Positions 34,252 through 42,432 of a stretch of DNA of 64,000 nt are shown one piece after another; positions within the stretch are counted from its first letter, which is position 1, and each line of letters starts with the position of its first letter. The DNA lies in contig NC_021313.1 of assembly GCF_000403645.1 (NCBI RefSeq), forward strand, positions 2,127,014 through 2,191,013, written 5' to 3'. This DNA comes from Salinarchaeum sp. Harcht-Bsk1. Lineage in GTDB: Archaea > Halobacteriota > Halobacteria > Halobacteriales > Salinarchaeaceae. Position numbers and translations under genes: made by a program. The notes beneath the pieces were generated by a model. It was not told where the DNA came from. It saw only the letters and a list, made by a program, of their open reading frames with translations, and did not search any database.

Positions 34252-34371
34252 TGGAAGGGGCCGACCGCTCGATCCGTCCTCGACGACGTAAGCACCGTAG
34301 CCGAGCGAGCACCAGCGAGCGAGGCAAGGAGCGCAGCGAGTCGCGGACGGTCGAGCGGGAGGGGGCTTCCA
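34252..34371 (+). repeat. Dispersed structured element, copy A (120 bp)
   Basis: It runs from TGGAAG to CTTCCA. It can fold as stem TGGAAG/CTTCCA, a 7x7 internal loop GGGCCGA/GAGGGGG, stem CCGCTCGA/TCGAGCGG, one bulged T and stem CCGTCC/GGACGG. The apical region carries GACGTAAGCACCG and repeated GAGCGAG-like units. It lies between the F420 oxidoreductase stop and the 34464 gene. The 92 nt after it, up to that gene, include an AT-richer stretch that may hold the promoter. Confidence 0.85.
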
Positions 34372-34463
34372 AGTTGTTTGCTGCCGTTAGAGCACTTCCG
34401 TATACCCGAAATCAGTTCAATAGCGACGGAGCCTTTTTCCAGATCCAGCGCAACCCTCTGCCC

Positions 34464-34781
34464 ATGAGCGACTTCGACCTCGACCTGCGCGCCGTCGAGG
34501 AGCACGTCGAGGAGGCCGAAGCGGAGGAGGAGCAGGACGGCAGTGGCGGCCGGGTCGTCCTCGACGTGCTCGACGGCTCGACCGACGACGAGGAGTGGCT
34601 GGAACTGATCCAGGGCGGGAACGTCCTCGTCCTGAACGTGGAGGGCGACGTCAACGAACTCGCCGCAGGATTCGCCCGCGAGGTCCGGGACGCCGACGGC
34701 GACCTCGTCCACTTCCGGGGGTTCCTGATCGTCGCGCCCCCCGGCGTCGAGGTCGATCGCGACCGGCTGCAGGCCGACTGA
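34464..34781 (+). CDS. Conserved haloarchaeal hypothetical protein (possibly DUF5779)
   Basis: 105 residues, very acidic at the N-terminus (VEEHVEEAEAEEEQD). A compact alpha/beta domain follows: GGRVVLDVLDGSTDDEEWLE, GNVLVLNVEGDVNELAAGFA and FRGFLIVAPPGVEVDRDRL. The layout resembles the haloarchaeal DUF5779 family, which I recall with moderate certainty. Its function is not known. The start at 34464 follows TTTTTCC about 30 nt upstream. Confidence 0.75.
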   Translation: MSDFDLDLRAVEEHVEEAEAEEEQDGSGGRVVLDVLDGSTDDEEWLELIQGGNVLVLNVEGDVNELAAGFAREVRDADGDLVHFRGFLIVAPPGVEVDRDRLQAD

Positions 34782-34871
34782 ACTGCCGCCGTCCACAGTC
34801 GTCGAACGGCCGCTCTCTCGAAAACCGGCACCGACGCCATTCTCAAGTCCGCCGCGCTCCCAGCAACTGCC

Positions 34872-35624
34872 ATGACGGAGACGCCGTACCTCGAGGACTC
34901 CTACCAGCGAACGATCGAAGCGACCGTCGAGCGCGCGCTCGACGATCGGGTCGTGCTCGACCGGACGATCTGTTACCCCGAAGGCGGCGGGCAACCCGCG
35001 GATCACGGAACCCTGACGGTGATCGACGGGGCGGACGTCGCGGACGGCGCCGAGTGGGCGATCACCGACGTCCAGAAGCAGGACACGATCTACCACCACC
35101 TCGACCCAGCCGCGGACGCCCCGGCGGACCCCGCACCGACGCCGTCGGAGGGCGCCACCGTCGAAATCGACCTCGACTGGGAGCGCCGACTCGGCCACAT
35201 GCGCCACCACACGGCCCAGCACCTGCTCTCCCGAGTGCTGATCGACGAGTTCGACGCCGGAACGGAGGGCAACCAGGTCTACGCCGACGGCGCGCGGATC
35301 GACTGCGAGCAGGACCGCTTTACCGAAGCCGACCTCGCCCTGATCGAGACCCGCGTCAACGAGTTGATCGAGGACGAGCGACCCGTCGAGTGGTACGAAC
35401 TCGATCGCGAGGTGGCCGAGGAGCGCCTCGATCCCGAGCGCACGCGGATCGAACTCCTCCCCGACTCGATCACGGAGCTTCGCATCGTCGAAATCGAAGA
35501 CTTCGATCGGACCGCTTGCGCGGGAACGCACGTCGCGAACACCGGCGAGTGCGGCACGTTTGAACTGACCGGCCGCGAGAGCAAGGGCGGCGGCGTGGAA
35601 CGGCTCCGGTTCGAGCTTCGGTAA
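34872..35624 (+). CDS. Alanyl-tRNA editing protein (AlaX type)
   Basis: 250 residues corresponding to the editing half of AlaRS. CYPEGGGQPADHGTL is the glycine-rich strand. The zinc ligands appear as HHTAQHLLS (H-x3-H near 113-117) and ACAGTHVANTGECG (C-x3-H near 218-222). The C-terminal part has LTGRESKGGGVERLRFEL. It hydrolyses Ser- or Gly-tRNA-Ala in trans. The length and the N-terminal glycine motif match AlaX-M rather than the short AlaX-S. It follows the 34464 gene by 90 nt. Confidence 0.92.
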   Translation: MTETPYLEDSYQRTIEATVERALDDRVVLDRTICYPEGGGQPADHGTLTVIDGADVADGAEWAITDVQKQDTIYHHLDPAADAPADPAPTPSEGATVEIDLDWERRLGHMRHHTAQHLLSRVLIDEFDAGTEGNQVYADGARIDCEQDRFTEADLALIETRVNELIEDERPVEWYELDREVAEERLDPERTRIELLPDSITELRIVEIEDFDRTACAGTHVANTGECGTFELTGRESKGGGVERLRFELR

Positions 35625-35669
35625 TCGTCGCACCTGTGCCGCCTCGGACGGTCGTCAGGGGACGCTCCG

Positions 35670-36383
35670 CTACTGGAACGGCGGGCGGTCGAGCGCCGAC
35701 CGTGCGGCCCGATCGAGTTCGAACTCGACGCGACGTGCCGGTCCGACGCCCGATTGCTGGTCGTAGACGACTGTCTCGACAGCGACGTCTTCGGGGAGCG
35801 CGCGGCTCAAGAGAAACGAACGAGCGGTGTCACCGGGCGCGATTTCGACGTCGTCGCTCCGCCAGCGGTCGGGGAGTTTCCGGCGCTTGGGGCGATAGAC
35901 CGTCGGGAGGTATCGCTCTCCCTGGGAGCCGACGAAACGGACCCGGCGAGCCATCCAGGTAACGGGGCGCCCCGACTCGTTCGTCACGTGGAAGCAGGCC
36001 CCGACGCGGCGGCCGCTCTCGACGTGACTCGGGAGCATCGCACCAGTGGGGAGGCGGTCAGTGAGTGTGGTCAGGCGAACCTGGAGCCCGTCGGCTTCGG
36101 CGACGAGTTCGAGACCGTCCGCTCCCTGTACAGTCTTCCCCGCGACCTCGATGCAGCGACCTGCGGGGGTGATCGTCGCGCCGCCATCGGAGAGCGGCTC
36201 GGTGATCGAACCGCTCCGGCTGTCGCCGACGAGCCGCTCGTACGCGTCTTTGATCTGCATGAACCGCTTCTTGGAGCCGCCCTGGTCGGGATGGTGTTCG
36301 AGCAACAGCTCCCGATAGGCTGCTCGAATGGTCGCGTCGTCCGCGTTCGGTGCGACGCTGAGCAGCTCGTGTGGCTCCGACAT
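35670..36383 (-). CDS. J-domain protein with unique C-terminal region
   Basis: 237 residues. The N-terminal 55 form a J domain (HELLSVAPNADDATIRAAYR, HPD at 31-33, FMQIKDAYERLVGD), which would stimulate an Hsp70 ATPase. The remaining 180 residues are a beta-rich domain without Gly/Phe or zinc-finger regions (ACFHVTNESGRPVTWMARRV, RPKRRKLPDRW), so this is a type III J protein, not DnaJ itself. That domain is not recognised. TATAATTTA-like sequence precedes the ATG at 36383. Confidence 0.85.
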   Translation of the reverse strand: MSEPHELLSVAPNADDATIRAAYRELLLEHHPDQGGSKKRFMQIKDAYERLVGDSRSGSITEPLSDGGATITPAGRCIEVAGKTVQGADGLELVAEADGLQVRLTTLTDRLPTGAMLPSHVESGRRVGACFHVTNESGRPVTWMARRVRFVGSQGERYLPTVYRPKRRKLPDRWRSDDVEIAPGDTARSFLLSRALPEDVAVETVVYDQQSGVGPARRVEFELDRAARSALDRPPFQ

Positions 36384-36410
36384 CTGGTACCATTGTCCGT
36401 CCGAAGCTGC

Positions 36411-36420
36411 TTATAATTTA
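36411..36420 (-). promoter_or_regulatory. TATA box of the J-domain protein gene
   Basis: TAAATTATAA on the minus strand lies 28-37 nt before the ATG at 36383. The 284-nt gap beyond it is AT-richer than the surroundings and holds short ACTCTCAC direct repeats near 36496-36540, but no gene. Confidence 0.5.
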
Positions 36421-36667
36421 CCTTCAGAAAGTATGTATAATGGTGGATTTGTAACTGATTCATATCCGGGAGTATCGGTATAATCGGATCCACAGACTCT
36501 CACCATCGTACACTCTCACCCCACAAACTCTCAATCCCTCACACGCTCACACGACCAATTTTCACTGGTGCTGCTGGGTGGATGCCCGGTCGGTTGCGCC
36601 GTCGCTCCGCTCTCGTCGGTCGAGCAATGGCAATCGGACTGTGAGTACGAACGCGAAAACTATCCAG

Positions 36668-36892
36668 CTACCGCGGCGTGACCTTCCAGGTCGTCGAGCG
36701 CGCGCGACCCCACTTCTCGATGTCGATATCCTCGGTCTTCTCGTCGAGTTCGGGGAGGCGGACGCCGACTTCCTTCGAGGAGAGCCCCAGCGCTTCCGCG
36801 ATGTTGCGTGAGCGGAAGTACCGCTCACCGCGAGCGGCGCTATCCGCGAGGTACGCGACGATGCGCCGCTCGGCCTCTGTGAACTGTGCCAT
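36668..36892 (-). CDS. Small winged-helix DNA-binding protein (DUF7123-like)
   Basis: 74 residues forming one winged helix-turn-helix: AERRIVAYLADSAARGERYF, then RSRNIAEALGLSSKEVGVRL as the recognition region and KWGRARSTTWKVTP as the wing. The compact size and position suggest a regulator or chromatin-type protein. I associate it with the haloarchaeal DUF7123 group. No target can be named. Confidence 0.82.
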   Translation of the reverse strand: MAQFTEAERRIVAYLADSAARGERYFRSRNIAEALGLSSKEVGVRLPELDEKTEDIDIEKWGRARSTTWKVTPR

Positions 36893-36995
36893 CGTGGTTG
36901 ATAACTAGCAGCGGCAGCGGCTTAACGCTTTGTTCCCCGGATACGGGTGACTGTGGGCCGGGCCACAGCGGTGCGGCCGGCACGTGCCGGTGGCG

Positions 36996-37178
36996 TCACT
37001 CGCCGTAGGCGTGGATCACGACGATCGCGACACTGCCAGCGGCGACGGCGGCGGCGAAGCCGGCAGCGGCGATCTCCGTCGAGGTCTCCGAGGCGAGCAT
37101 ACCGCCGGCGCCCGCGAGTGCGAGCAGGACGAAGAGGATGCCCAGGCCGACTCCCTTGTCCGTCTGCGTCGTCTCCAT
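36996..37178 (-). CDS. Small two-helix membrane protein (DUF7525-like)
   Basis: 60 residues: METTQTDKGVG, then two hydrophobic helices (about 11-30 and 36-57) separated by SETSTE, ending HAYGE. It is typical of tiny conserved haloarchaeal membrane proteins, with no known function. It sits between the winged-helix gene and tbsP in the same orientation. Confidence 0.75.
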   Translation of the reverse strand: METTQTDKGVGLGILFVLLALAGAGGMLASETSTEIAAAGFAAAVAAGSVAIVVIHAYGE

Positions 37179-37295
37179 GTGCAGGGATTCCGGTGGCGCC
37201 GACTTAGGTCTTGTCAGTGGCCGATCGCGACGTCCAGGGGAGGCGGAGTCGATTCCACGAGGCCGAAGCGTGGGTCGGTCGTCTTACGGCCGTCG

Positions 37296-38111
37296 TCAGT
37301 TCAGGACCGTCTGGGCTGCGGCGGCGATCTGGTCGGGCTCGGCGTCGCGAAGCCGCTCGTCGGCGAGCGTCAGCCGGAGCCGTGGACGGCCAACCTCGAT
37401 GGGCACCTTCTCCGTCTCGATCAGTCCAGCGTCCTCGAGACTGGACTTGGTCCGGGAGAACGTCGCCTTGCTCGCGACGCCGGTGTCCTCGCCCCAGCGG
37501 CTGATGTCGTAGAGTAGCGACTCGTTCTTGGCGGCGGCCAGCAGGCTGACGGTAACCTCGTCGAGGTCCTCGTCGTCCCCGCGGGCGGTCTCGAGCGAGT
37601 CGAGCATGCCCGTGAAGTCCTCCTGAACGCTGGCGTCGAGGTCGGTGGAGAGCTCCTCGCGCACGGTCGACATCGGCGGCGTCCGTAGCGAGAACTCCCC
37701 GGAAGCATTCCAGCGCTCCTCGACGTTCGTTCGCGCGGCCTCGACGAGGCCCGCCTCGTCGGAGCGGAGCCCGCCGACGCGCGCACCGGCGTCGACGAGT
37801 GAGGTCACGCGGCCGCTCGCGACGACCGTCGGGTTCGCACCTGGTTCAGCGGCCACGCGCAGCGACAGTCGGCCCGCTGCGACGTGATCGGCGGCCTCAC
37901 TGCCGACCAGGAAGTCCGCGAAGACGGTCTTGAACGCGTCGTCCTCGGCGAGGAGGCGCACCTCGGGGCAGTCCTCGATCGCCGACAACGCGTCGACGAC
38001 CGCCTCCACGACGGCCGCCGTTGCGTCGGCGACGTAGACTGGTCCGTCGTCTTCGCCGAACACGCGTTGCAGTACACCGTCGATCCGGTCGTCGTACACG
38101 TTCCGTACCAT
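37296..38111 (-). CDS. tbsP: Transcriptional regulator TbsP
   Basis: 271 residues. The N-terminal sensor-like half (VYVADATAAVVEAVVDAL, VRLLAEDDAFKTVFADFLVGSEAADHV) is followed by FSLRTPPMSTVREEL and a C-terminal winged helix (LLYDISRWGEDTGVASKATF, DAGLIETEKVPIEVGRPRLRL). This layout is characteristic of the haloarchaeal TbsP (DUF5821) family, reported to act with TrmB in glucose-dependent control of gluconeogenic genes. A strong TATA box precedes the ATG at 38111. Confidence 0.88.
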   Translation of the reverse strand: MVRNVYDDRIDGVLQRVFGEDDGPVYVADATAAVVEAVVDALSAIEDCPEVRLLAEDDAFKTVFADFLVGSEAADHVAAGRLSLRVAAEPGANPTVVASGRVTSLVDAGARVGGLRSDEAGLVEAARTNVEERWNASGEFSLRTPPMSTVREELSTDLDASVQEDFTGMLDSLETARGDDEDLDEVTVSLLAAAKNESLLYDISRWGEDTGVASKATFSRTKSSLEDAGLIETEKVPIEVGRPRLRLTLADERLRDAEPDQIAAAAQTVLN

Positions 38112-38417
38112 TACGCCCGTATGTTACCTAGCCATATATTTAATATTTGTTGCCAGTTGTAGAATGGGAAGTACAGTATAAGATAAACTAATAGTTATTT
38201 AGATGCACGAAACGGTGGCCTCGCCCGCATGGCCACGTGGTTTCAGCACTGCCGCTGTGTTGAATACCGGAGCACCGTGGCTTAATATTTGTGGCCGAAT
38301 TATCGTTTCTGAGACTCGGTGGGGGATCCACCCCGAGACTCCGCTGGGGATCGATGCTACAGTCGCCCTCCCCTTCGTCGCCAGCGGTCCCGTCGCGTCC
38401 ACCGATCGGAACGCGGA
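38112..38417. other. AT-rich intergenic region between tbsP and the HEYAH protein gene
   Basis: 306 nt with no convincing gene. The left part holds the tbsP promoter. It continues as unusually AT-rich sequence to about 38200 (ATAAGATAAACTAATAGTTA) before returning to GC-rich DNA. A short self-complementary stretch GGTGG/CCACC lies at about 38319-38335. The AT-rich block could be a regulatory region or a remnant of foreign DNA. Confidence 0.5.
38134..38143 (-). promoter_or_regulatory. TATA box of tbsP
   Basis: TTAAATATAT on the minus strand lies 23-32 nt before the ATG at 38111. It is the strongest AT-rich promoter element in the window after that of cspA. Confidence 0.6.
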
Positions 38418-39170
38418 TCAGTCCGCCGCCTGTGCGCTTCCCGTCGCGTAGGTCTGCGTCAGGTCGACCAGCGCCTGTTTGTACTCCCGGGCGCCCGGAT
38501 CGGGCGCGAGCTCCCGGAAGCTGCGCTTGAATCGGTTCAGCGGGACGGCGGGTGCGTCCTTGGCGGCCGCGTGCGCGAGGTCGTAGATCCTGTGGTCGTC
38601 GTCCACGAGGCCGTGGCGCTCGACGATCGCGAGTCCGAACGCCGCGTGGACGGCAGTGAGTTCCGGATCCGCGCCGACGCTCGCCGGCTGGGCACCCGAG
38701 CGGGGCGGATTCGGCCGATCCGCGACGCCGGCTGCCAGCCGGGATTCGAGGAAGGCGACGAGGCGATCCGGCGGCCCGACCGAGAGCGTCACGTCGTCGG
38801 CGTAGATGTCCTTCATGTGGTTGGCGATCTGGTAGCAGTGGGCCACTTTCCGGCGCTCGACCGAGTGCCCCGAGAGGGCCAGAAAGAGGGCTTCGTCCGT
38901 CGACTGGACGTGCGAGACGTGCCCCTCCTCGTTCCGGACCATGTGGGCGTACTCGTGGAGTGCGAGCGGCCGCGCCATCGCGCTGGTTGCGGCCTGTCGC
39001 GAGATGTTGAGCACGTGGCGCTCGTCGTCGTGGGCAGTCCAGGTTCGCTCGTCGGGACTCTCGCGGACGCGAACCTCCACTGGTCGGTCGAGGTCGTGTT
39101 CGGTCTCGAGGAGATCCCGCGCGGAGAGGAATGGGGCGGGCGACGCTGGACCGCGAACGCGGACGTCCAT
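38418..39170 (-). CDS. Putative zinc metallopeptidase-like protein (HEXXH; DUF5781-like)
   Basis: 250 residues, soluble, no signal. LALHEYAHMVRNEEGHVSH contains HEXXH (His72, Glu73, His76), and the downstream Asp/Glu of TDEALFLALSG could be the third zinc ligand. The rest is helical. The family (I believe DUF5781) is restricted to haloarchaea, to my knowledge. The HEXXH motif suggests an intracellular protease, but activity is an inference. The ATG at 39170 gives MDVRVRGPASPAPF. Confidence 0.8.
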   Translation of the reverse strand: MDVRVRGPASPAPFLSARDLLETEHDLDRPVEVRVRESPDERTWTAHDDERHVLNISRQAATSAMARPLALHEYAHMVRNEEGHVSHVQSTDEALFLALSGHSVERRKVAHCYQIANHMKDIYADDVTLSVGPPDRLVAFLESRLAAGVADRPNPPRSGAQPASVGADPELTAVHAAFGLAIVERHGLVDDDHRIYDLAHAAAKDAPAVPLNRFKRSFRELAPDPGAREYKQALVDLTQTYATGSAQAAD

Positions 39171-39329
39171 CGATCACAGGCAGGGGATCGAGCGACTTGA
39201 CGGTGTTGGCGGTGCCGGCAAGGCGACGCGGTGCCCGGGTCGCAATCGGCTCGCTCCGTCGCTCCACTCCGTTCGCTCGGTCCCTCTACCCGGTTCGCAC
39301 CCGGTCCGTACGTCGAAACCCGCCCCGGT

Positions 39330-40022
39330 TCAGAGCGCGCTCAGGAGCGCCCTGAGCTGTCCGGGGCCGTGTCGGATCGCGGCACGGGGGAATCGCCGCC
39401 TCGCACCGGCGAGGGCGTCGGCCAGTGCGGTGTTCGCGTCGTCCGTGACCGCCCTGCCGTGGCCCACGAAAATGCGTTCGGGCTCGGCATCGGCAAAGCG
39501 GTCCCGCGGCGGGAAGGGTCGCCGCAGGAGGTACACGCCGATGCGTTCCTCGTCGACGGTATAGGTCGGCCCCGTACCGAGGAGATCCGCCGCGTACAGC
39601 AGGTCGACGTACTCGAGGATCGTCTCGCGCCAGCCCGGTGCCGGCTCCGCGTGCCGGAACGCGAACGCGGAGTCCCCGAGCGCCGAGTCGAACCGCTCGA
39701 CCGGTGCCGCCTCGATTCGCTCGGTGACTCGCTCGAAGTGGCTCGGGACGTGCACTGGTACGTCGTAACGATCGGCGATCTGACCGGCGTCCCGGGCATG
39801 GTAGTTCGCGAGCACTGCGACGCCAGCGACCGCACCGAACCGATCGAGCTCCTCGTCGAGGCCCGGCGCGTCGAGCGGATCGACGATCCAGACGCCGTCG
39901 TCGCCGTCGATCGCGTGGCTCGCCCGCCGCCCTCGCTCATCGGCGTGTGCGAGCCACTCGAGCACGTCGCTGTACCGCGTGAACTCCGGCGTCTCCGCGG
40001 GCCCGTCGGCGAACGTCGTCAC
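39330..40022 (-). CDS. Metallo-beta-lactamase-fold-like protein without the metal motif
   Basis: 230 residues from a GTG at 40022. The order of strands and loops recalls the MBL fold: DGVWIVDPLDAPGLDEEL, then VAGVAVLANYHARDAGQIAD where HxHxDH should be, DVPVHVPSHFERV, a mid-chain strand and RIFVGHGRAV where the second GHG motif lies. Only one His remains in the first motif, so zinc binding as in RNase Z or glyoxalase II is unlikely. It may be a degenerate or non-catalytic paralogue. The function is unknown. Confidence 0.7.
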   Translation of the reverse strand: MTTFADGPAETPEFTRYSDVLEWLAHADERGRRASHAIDGDDGVWIVDPLDAPGLDEELDRFGAVAGVAVLANYHARDAGQIADRYDVPVHVPSHFERVTERIEAAPVERFDSALGDSAFAFRHAEPAPGWRETILEYVDLLYAADLLGTGPTYTVDEERIGVYLLRRPFPPRDRFADAEPERIFVGHGRAVTDDANTALADALAGARRRFPRAAIRHGPGQLRALLSAL

Positions 40023-40111
40023 GGCTGGAGTTCCTCGCGATACGGGAAAGTAGCTGACGCCTCTCGCGTGGGCTGGACCGTTCTCCTGTGCACTGGGAAC
40101 CCGGGCGTCGC

Positions 40112-41152
40112 TCAGGGCGTGATGACCGCTCTCCCCTCGATCTCGCCGTGTTCGAGGCGCTCGGCGACCTCGTTGATGTCCTCCAGGTCGTAGCGACTCG
40201 TCGTGAGTTCGACGTCGCCACGCTCGACGAGCGCCACGAGCTCCTGGAGCTCCGAATACCGGCCCACGATGTTCCCCACGAAGGAGAACTCGCCGTTGAC
40301 CAGCGACTGTGCGGGCGCGTGGACGTGCCCGCCGTAACCGATGACGTGGTGGTCGCCGCCCGATGCCGTGACGTCCGGAGCGTAGGCCGTGGTCTCGTCG
40401 GCGCCGACGAAGTCGAGCACCTGCGCGACGCCGTGGCCGTCGGTGACCTCGTCGACGAACTCCCTGACGTCCCCCTTGGTCGGGTTGACGATGTGGTCGG
40501 CGCCGCCGTCCGCCGCCAGCGAGAGCGCCTCGTCCTTGACGTCCACGGCGACGATCTCCGCTGCGCTCATCGCGTCGACGCACTGGACGCCGATGTGGCC
40601 GAGGCCGCCGATGCCGACGATCAGCGCGTAGTCGCCGGGATTCAGTTCGTGGACGGCTTTCTTCGCGGCGTGGTAGGCGGTGATCCCGGCGTCGGCGTGG
40701 GGCGCGATGTCCGTTGGATCGACGCCCTCGGGCAGCGGGATCACCGACCGCTCGCCCGTGAGGAGGTAGTCCGCGAACCCGCCGTCCGTCGTCAGTCCGT
40801 TGAAGGACTGGTTCTCGCAGTACATCGTCTCCTCCAGCCGGCAGGCCCGACAGGTCCCGCAAGTCTGGACCGGGTGGCAGATCACGGGATCGCCCTCCTC
40901 GACGATGTGGACCTCGTCGCCGGTCTCGGCGACGATTCCCGCGTTCTCGTGGCCCAGCGTCATCGGCAGGGGCTGGGTGACGTAGGGCTCCCACATCCCC
41001 TCGATGATGTGGTTGTCCGTCTGGCACCAGCCAGCGCCAGTCACCTCGATCAGGACGTCGTTGGCACCGGTGACAGCCGGTCGGTCGACCTCCTCGACGG
41101 TGAGCCCCTCGCTCATGTCGTCGGTGTACTCGTGGAGACGTGCTGCTTGCAT
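40112..41152 (-). CDS. Zinc-dependent alcohol dehydrogenase
   Basis: 346 residues of the medium-chain dehydrogenase family. Catalytic-zinc residues lie in GAGWCQTDNHIIEG and LGHENAGIV. The structural zinc lobe is CGTCRACRLEETMYC. The cofactor fold VGIGGLGHIGVQCVDAM is followed by VAVDVKDEAL, whose Asp favours NAD. It oxidises an alcohol or polyol in the cytoplasm; the substrate is uncertain. The ATG at 41152 (MQAARLHEYTDD) matches family starts. It lies 89 nt upstream of, and co-directional with, the MBL-like gene. Confidence 0.93.
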   Translation of the reverse strand: MQAARLHEYTDDMSEGLTVEEVDRPAVTGANDVLIEVTGAGWCQTDNHIIEGMWEPYVTQPLPMTLGHENAGIVAETGDEVHIVEEGDPVICHPVQTCGTCRACRLEETMYCENQSFNGLTTDGGFADYLLTGERSVIPLPEGVDPTDIAPHADAGITAYHAAKKAVHELNPGDYALIVGIGGLGHIGVQCVDAMSAAEIVAVDVKDEALSLAADGGADHIVNPTKGDVREFVDEVTDGHGVAQVLDFVGADETTAYAPDVTASGGDHHVIGYGGHVHAPAQSLVNGEFSFVGNIVGRYSELQELVALVERGDVELTTSRYDLEDINEVAERLEHGEIEGRAVITP

Positions 41153-41334
41153 GGCAGTCGTGTGGCTTGGTAGCGCACCGCGAAAAGAAGGACCAGGCTG
41201 TGTAGCCGTAGGACGCAATTACGTGATGCGACGTGGCGGGTTCCCCCGTCGGCAACCTCGGTGCGGCGATCGTCGACGTGCCGCCTCGGCGCCGATCGCA
41301 CGCCTTTTGGGCGAAACCGACCTCTGGACTCGCA

Positions 41335-42432
41335 ATGAGCAACTCGGGAGCGTTCTGCCCGCGGTGCGGCGACGAGATCGAGCTCCCGCGCGAGCGCCGG
41401 GCCGAGCGCGGCGAGCCAGCGCTCTGTGACGCCTGCTACTTCGAGGACTTCGAACTCGTCGACGCACCCGACCGGATCCAGGTCACCTACTGCAGCGAGT
41501 GCGGTGCGGTCAAGCGCGGCAAGCACTGGGAGGACGTCGGCGCGAAGGACTACACCGACGTCGCGATCGACGCCGTGACGGAGGAACTCTCCGTGCACGT
41601 CGACGCCGACTCGATCTCCTGGGCCGTCGAACCCGAGCAGATCGACCAGACGACCGTCCGGCTGACCTGTCACTTCTCCGGCGTCGTCCGCGACACGCCG
41701 GTCGAGGCCACCGTCGTCGTCCCGGCCAAACTCTCCTCCGGGACGTGCAGTCGCTGTGGCCTGATCGCCGGCGACTTCTACGCCGCGACGGTCCAGGTCC
41801 GGGCGTCCGCCGACCGAGAGCCCTCCGACACCGAGATCGCCGACGCCCGCGACATCGCCAACGAGTACGTCGCCGAGAAGGAGGCCGGCGGCGACCGCGA
41901 CGCGTTCGTCTCCTCGATCGCGGAGGTCGAGGGCGGCCTCGACGTCAAGGTCTCGACGACCCAACTCGCCCGGGAGATATCCAACCGGATCGTCCAGGCC
42001 CACGGGGGCTCCGTCGACTCCTCGGAACGCCTGATCACGGAGGACGGCGACGGCAACCGCGTCTATCGAACCGCCCACGTCGTCCGGCTCCCGCCCGTCT
42101 CGATCGGCGATATCGTCGATCCCGACGACGGCGAGGGCCCGGTGATCGTCACATCGGCCCGCCAGACGCTCTCGGGGACGCGGCTCGCCTCCGGCGAGGA
42201 CTTCGAGGCCGACTTCGAGGACCTCCCGGAGCGCGCCGTCCTCGGCGATCGCACCGACGTCGCCGAGACCACGCTCGTCGCCGTCGAGGACGAGCACGCC
42301 ATTCAGGTGCTCGACCCCGAGACCTACGAGGCGACGACGATCCCACGGCCGGACTTCGTCGACACGGACGCCGAGGAGATTCCGGTGTTCAAACACCGCG
42401 AGGGGCTTCACGCCGTTCCCGACGACGAATGA
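41335..42432 (+). CDS. nmd3: NMD3-like ribosome biogenesis protein
   Basis: 365 residues. The N-terminus has treble-clef zinc modules: FCPRCG, LCDACY and YCSECG (Cys 8, 11, 31, 34, 53, 56), with a further TCSRCG (138, 141). Middle and C-terminal domains follow, matching archaeal NMD3. The eukaryotic orthologue guides 60S export; in archaea a role in 50S maturation is inferred. Its stop overlaps the next start (ATGA), so it is translated together with the Taw2-like enzyme. Confidence 0.9.
   Translation: MSNSGAFCPRCGDEIELPRERRAERGEPALCDACYFEDFELVDAPDRIQVTYCSECGAVKRGKHWEDVGAKDYTDVAIDAVTEELSVHVDADSISWAVEPEQIDQTTVRLTCHFSGVVRDTPVEATVVVPAKLSSGTCSRCGLIAGDFYAATVQVRASADREPSDTEIADARDIANEYVAEKEAGGDRDAFVSSIAEVEGGLDVKVSTTQLAREISNRIVQAHGGSVDSSERLITEDGDGNRVYRTAHVVRLPPVSIGDIVDPDDGEGPVIVTSARQTLSGTRLASGEDFEADFEDLPERAVLGDRTDVAETTLVAVEDEHAIQVLDPETYEATTIPRPDFVDTDAEEIPVFKHREGLHAVPDDE

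Noticed and set aside
33045-35633. A long in-frame upstream extension of the K+ channel gene
   Set aside because: It overlaps the F420 oxidoreductase, element copy A, the 34464 gene and alaX in antisense. The channel's first helix begins right after the ATG at 33044, and a TATA element supports that start.
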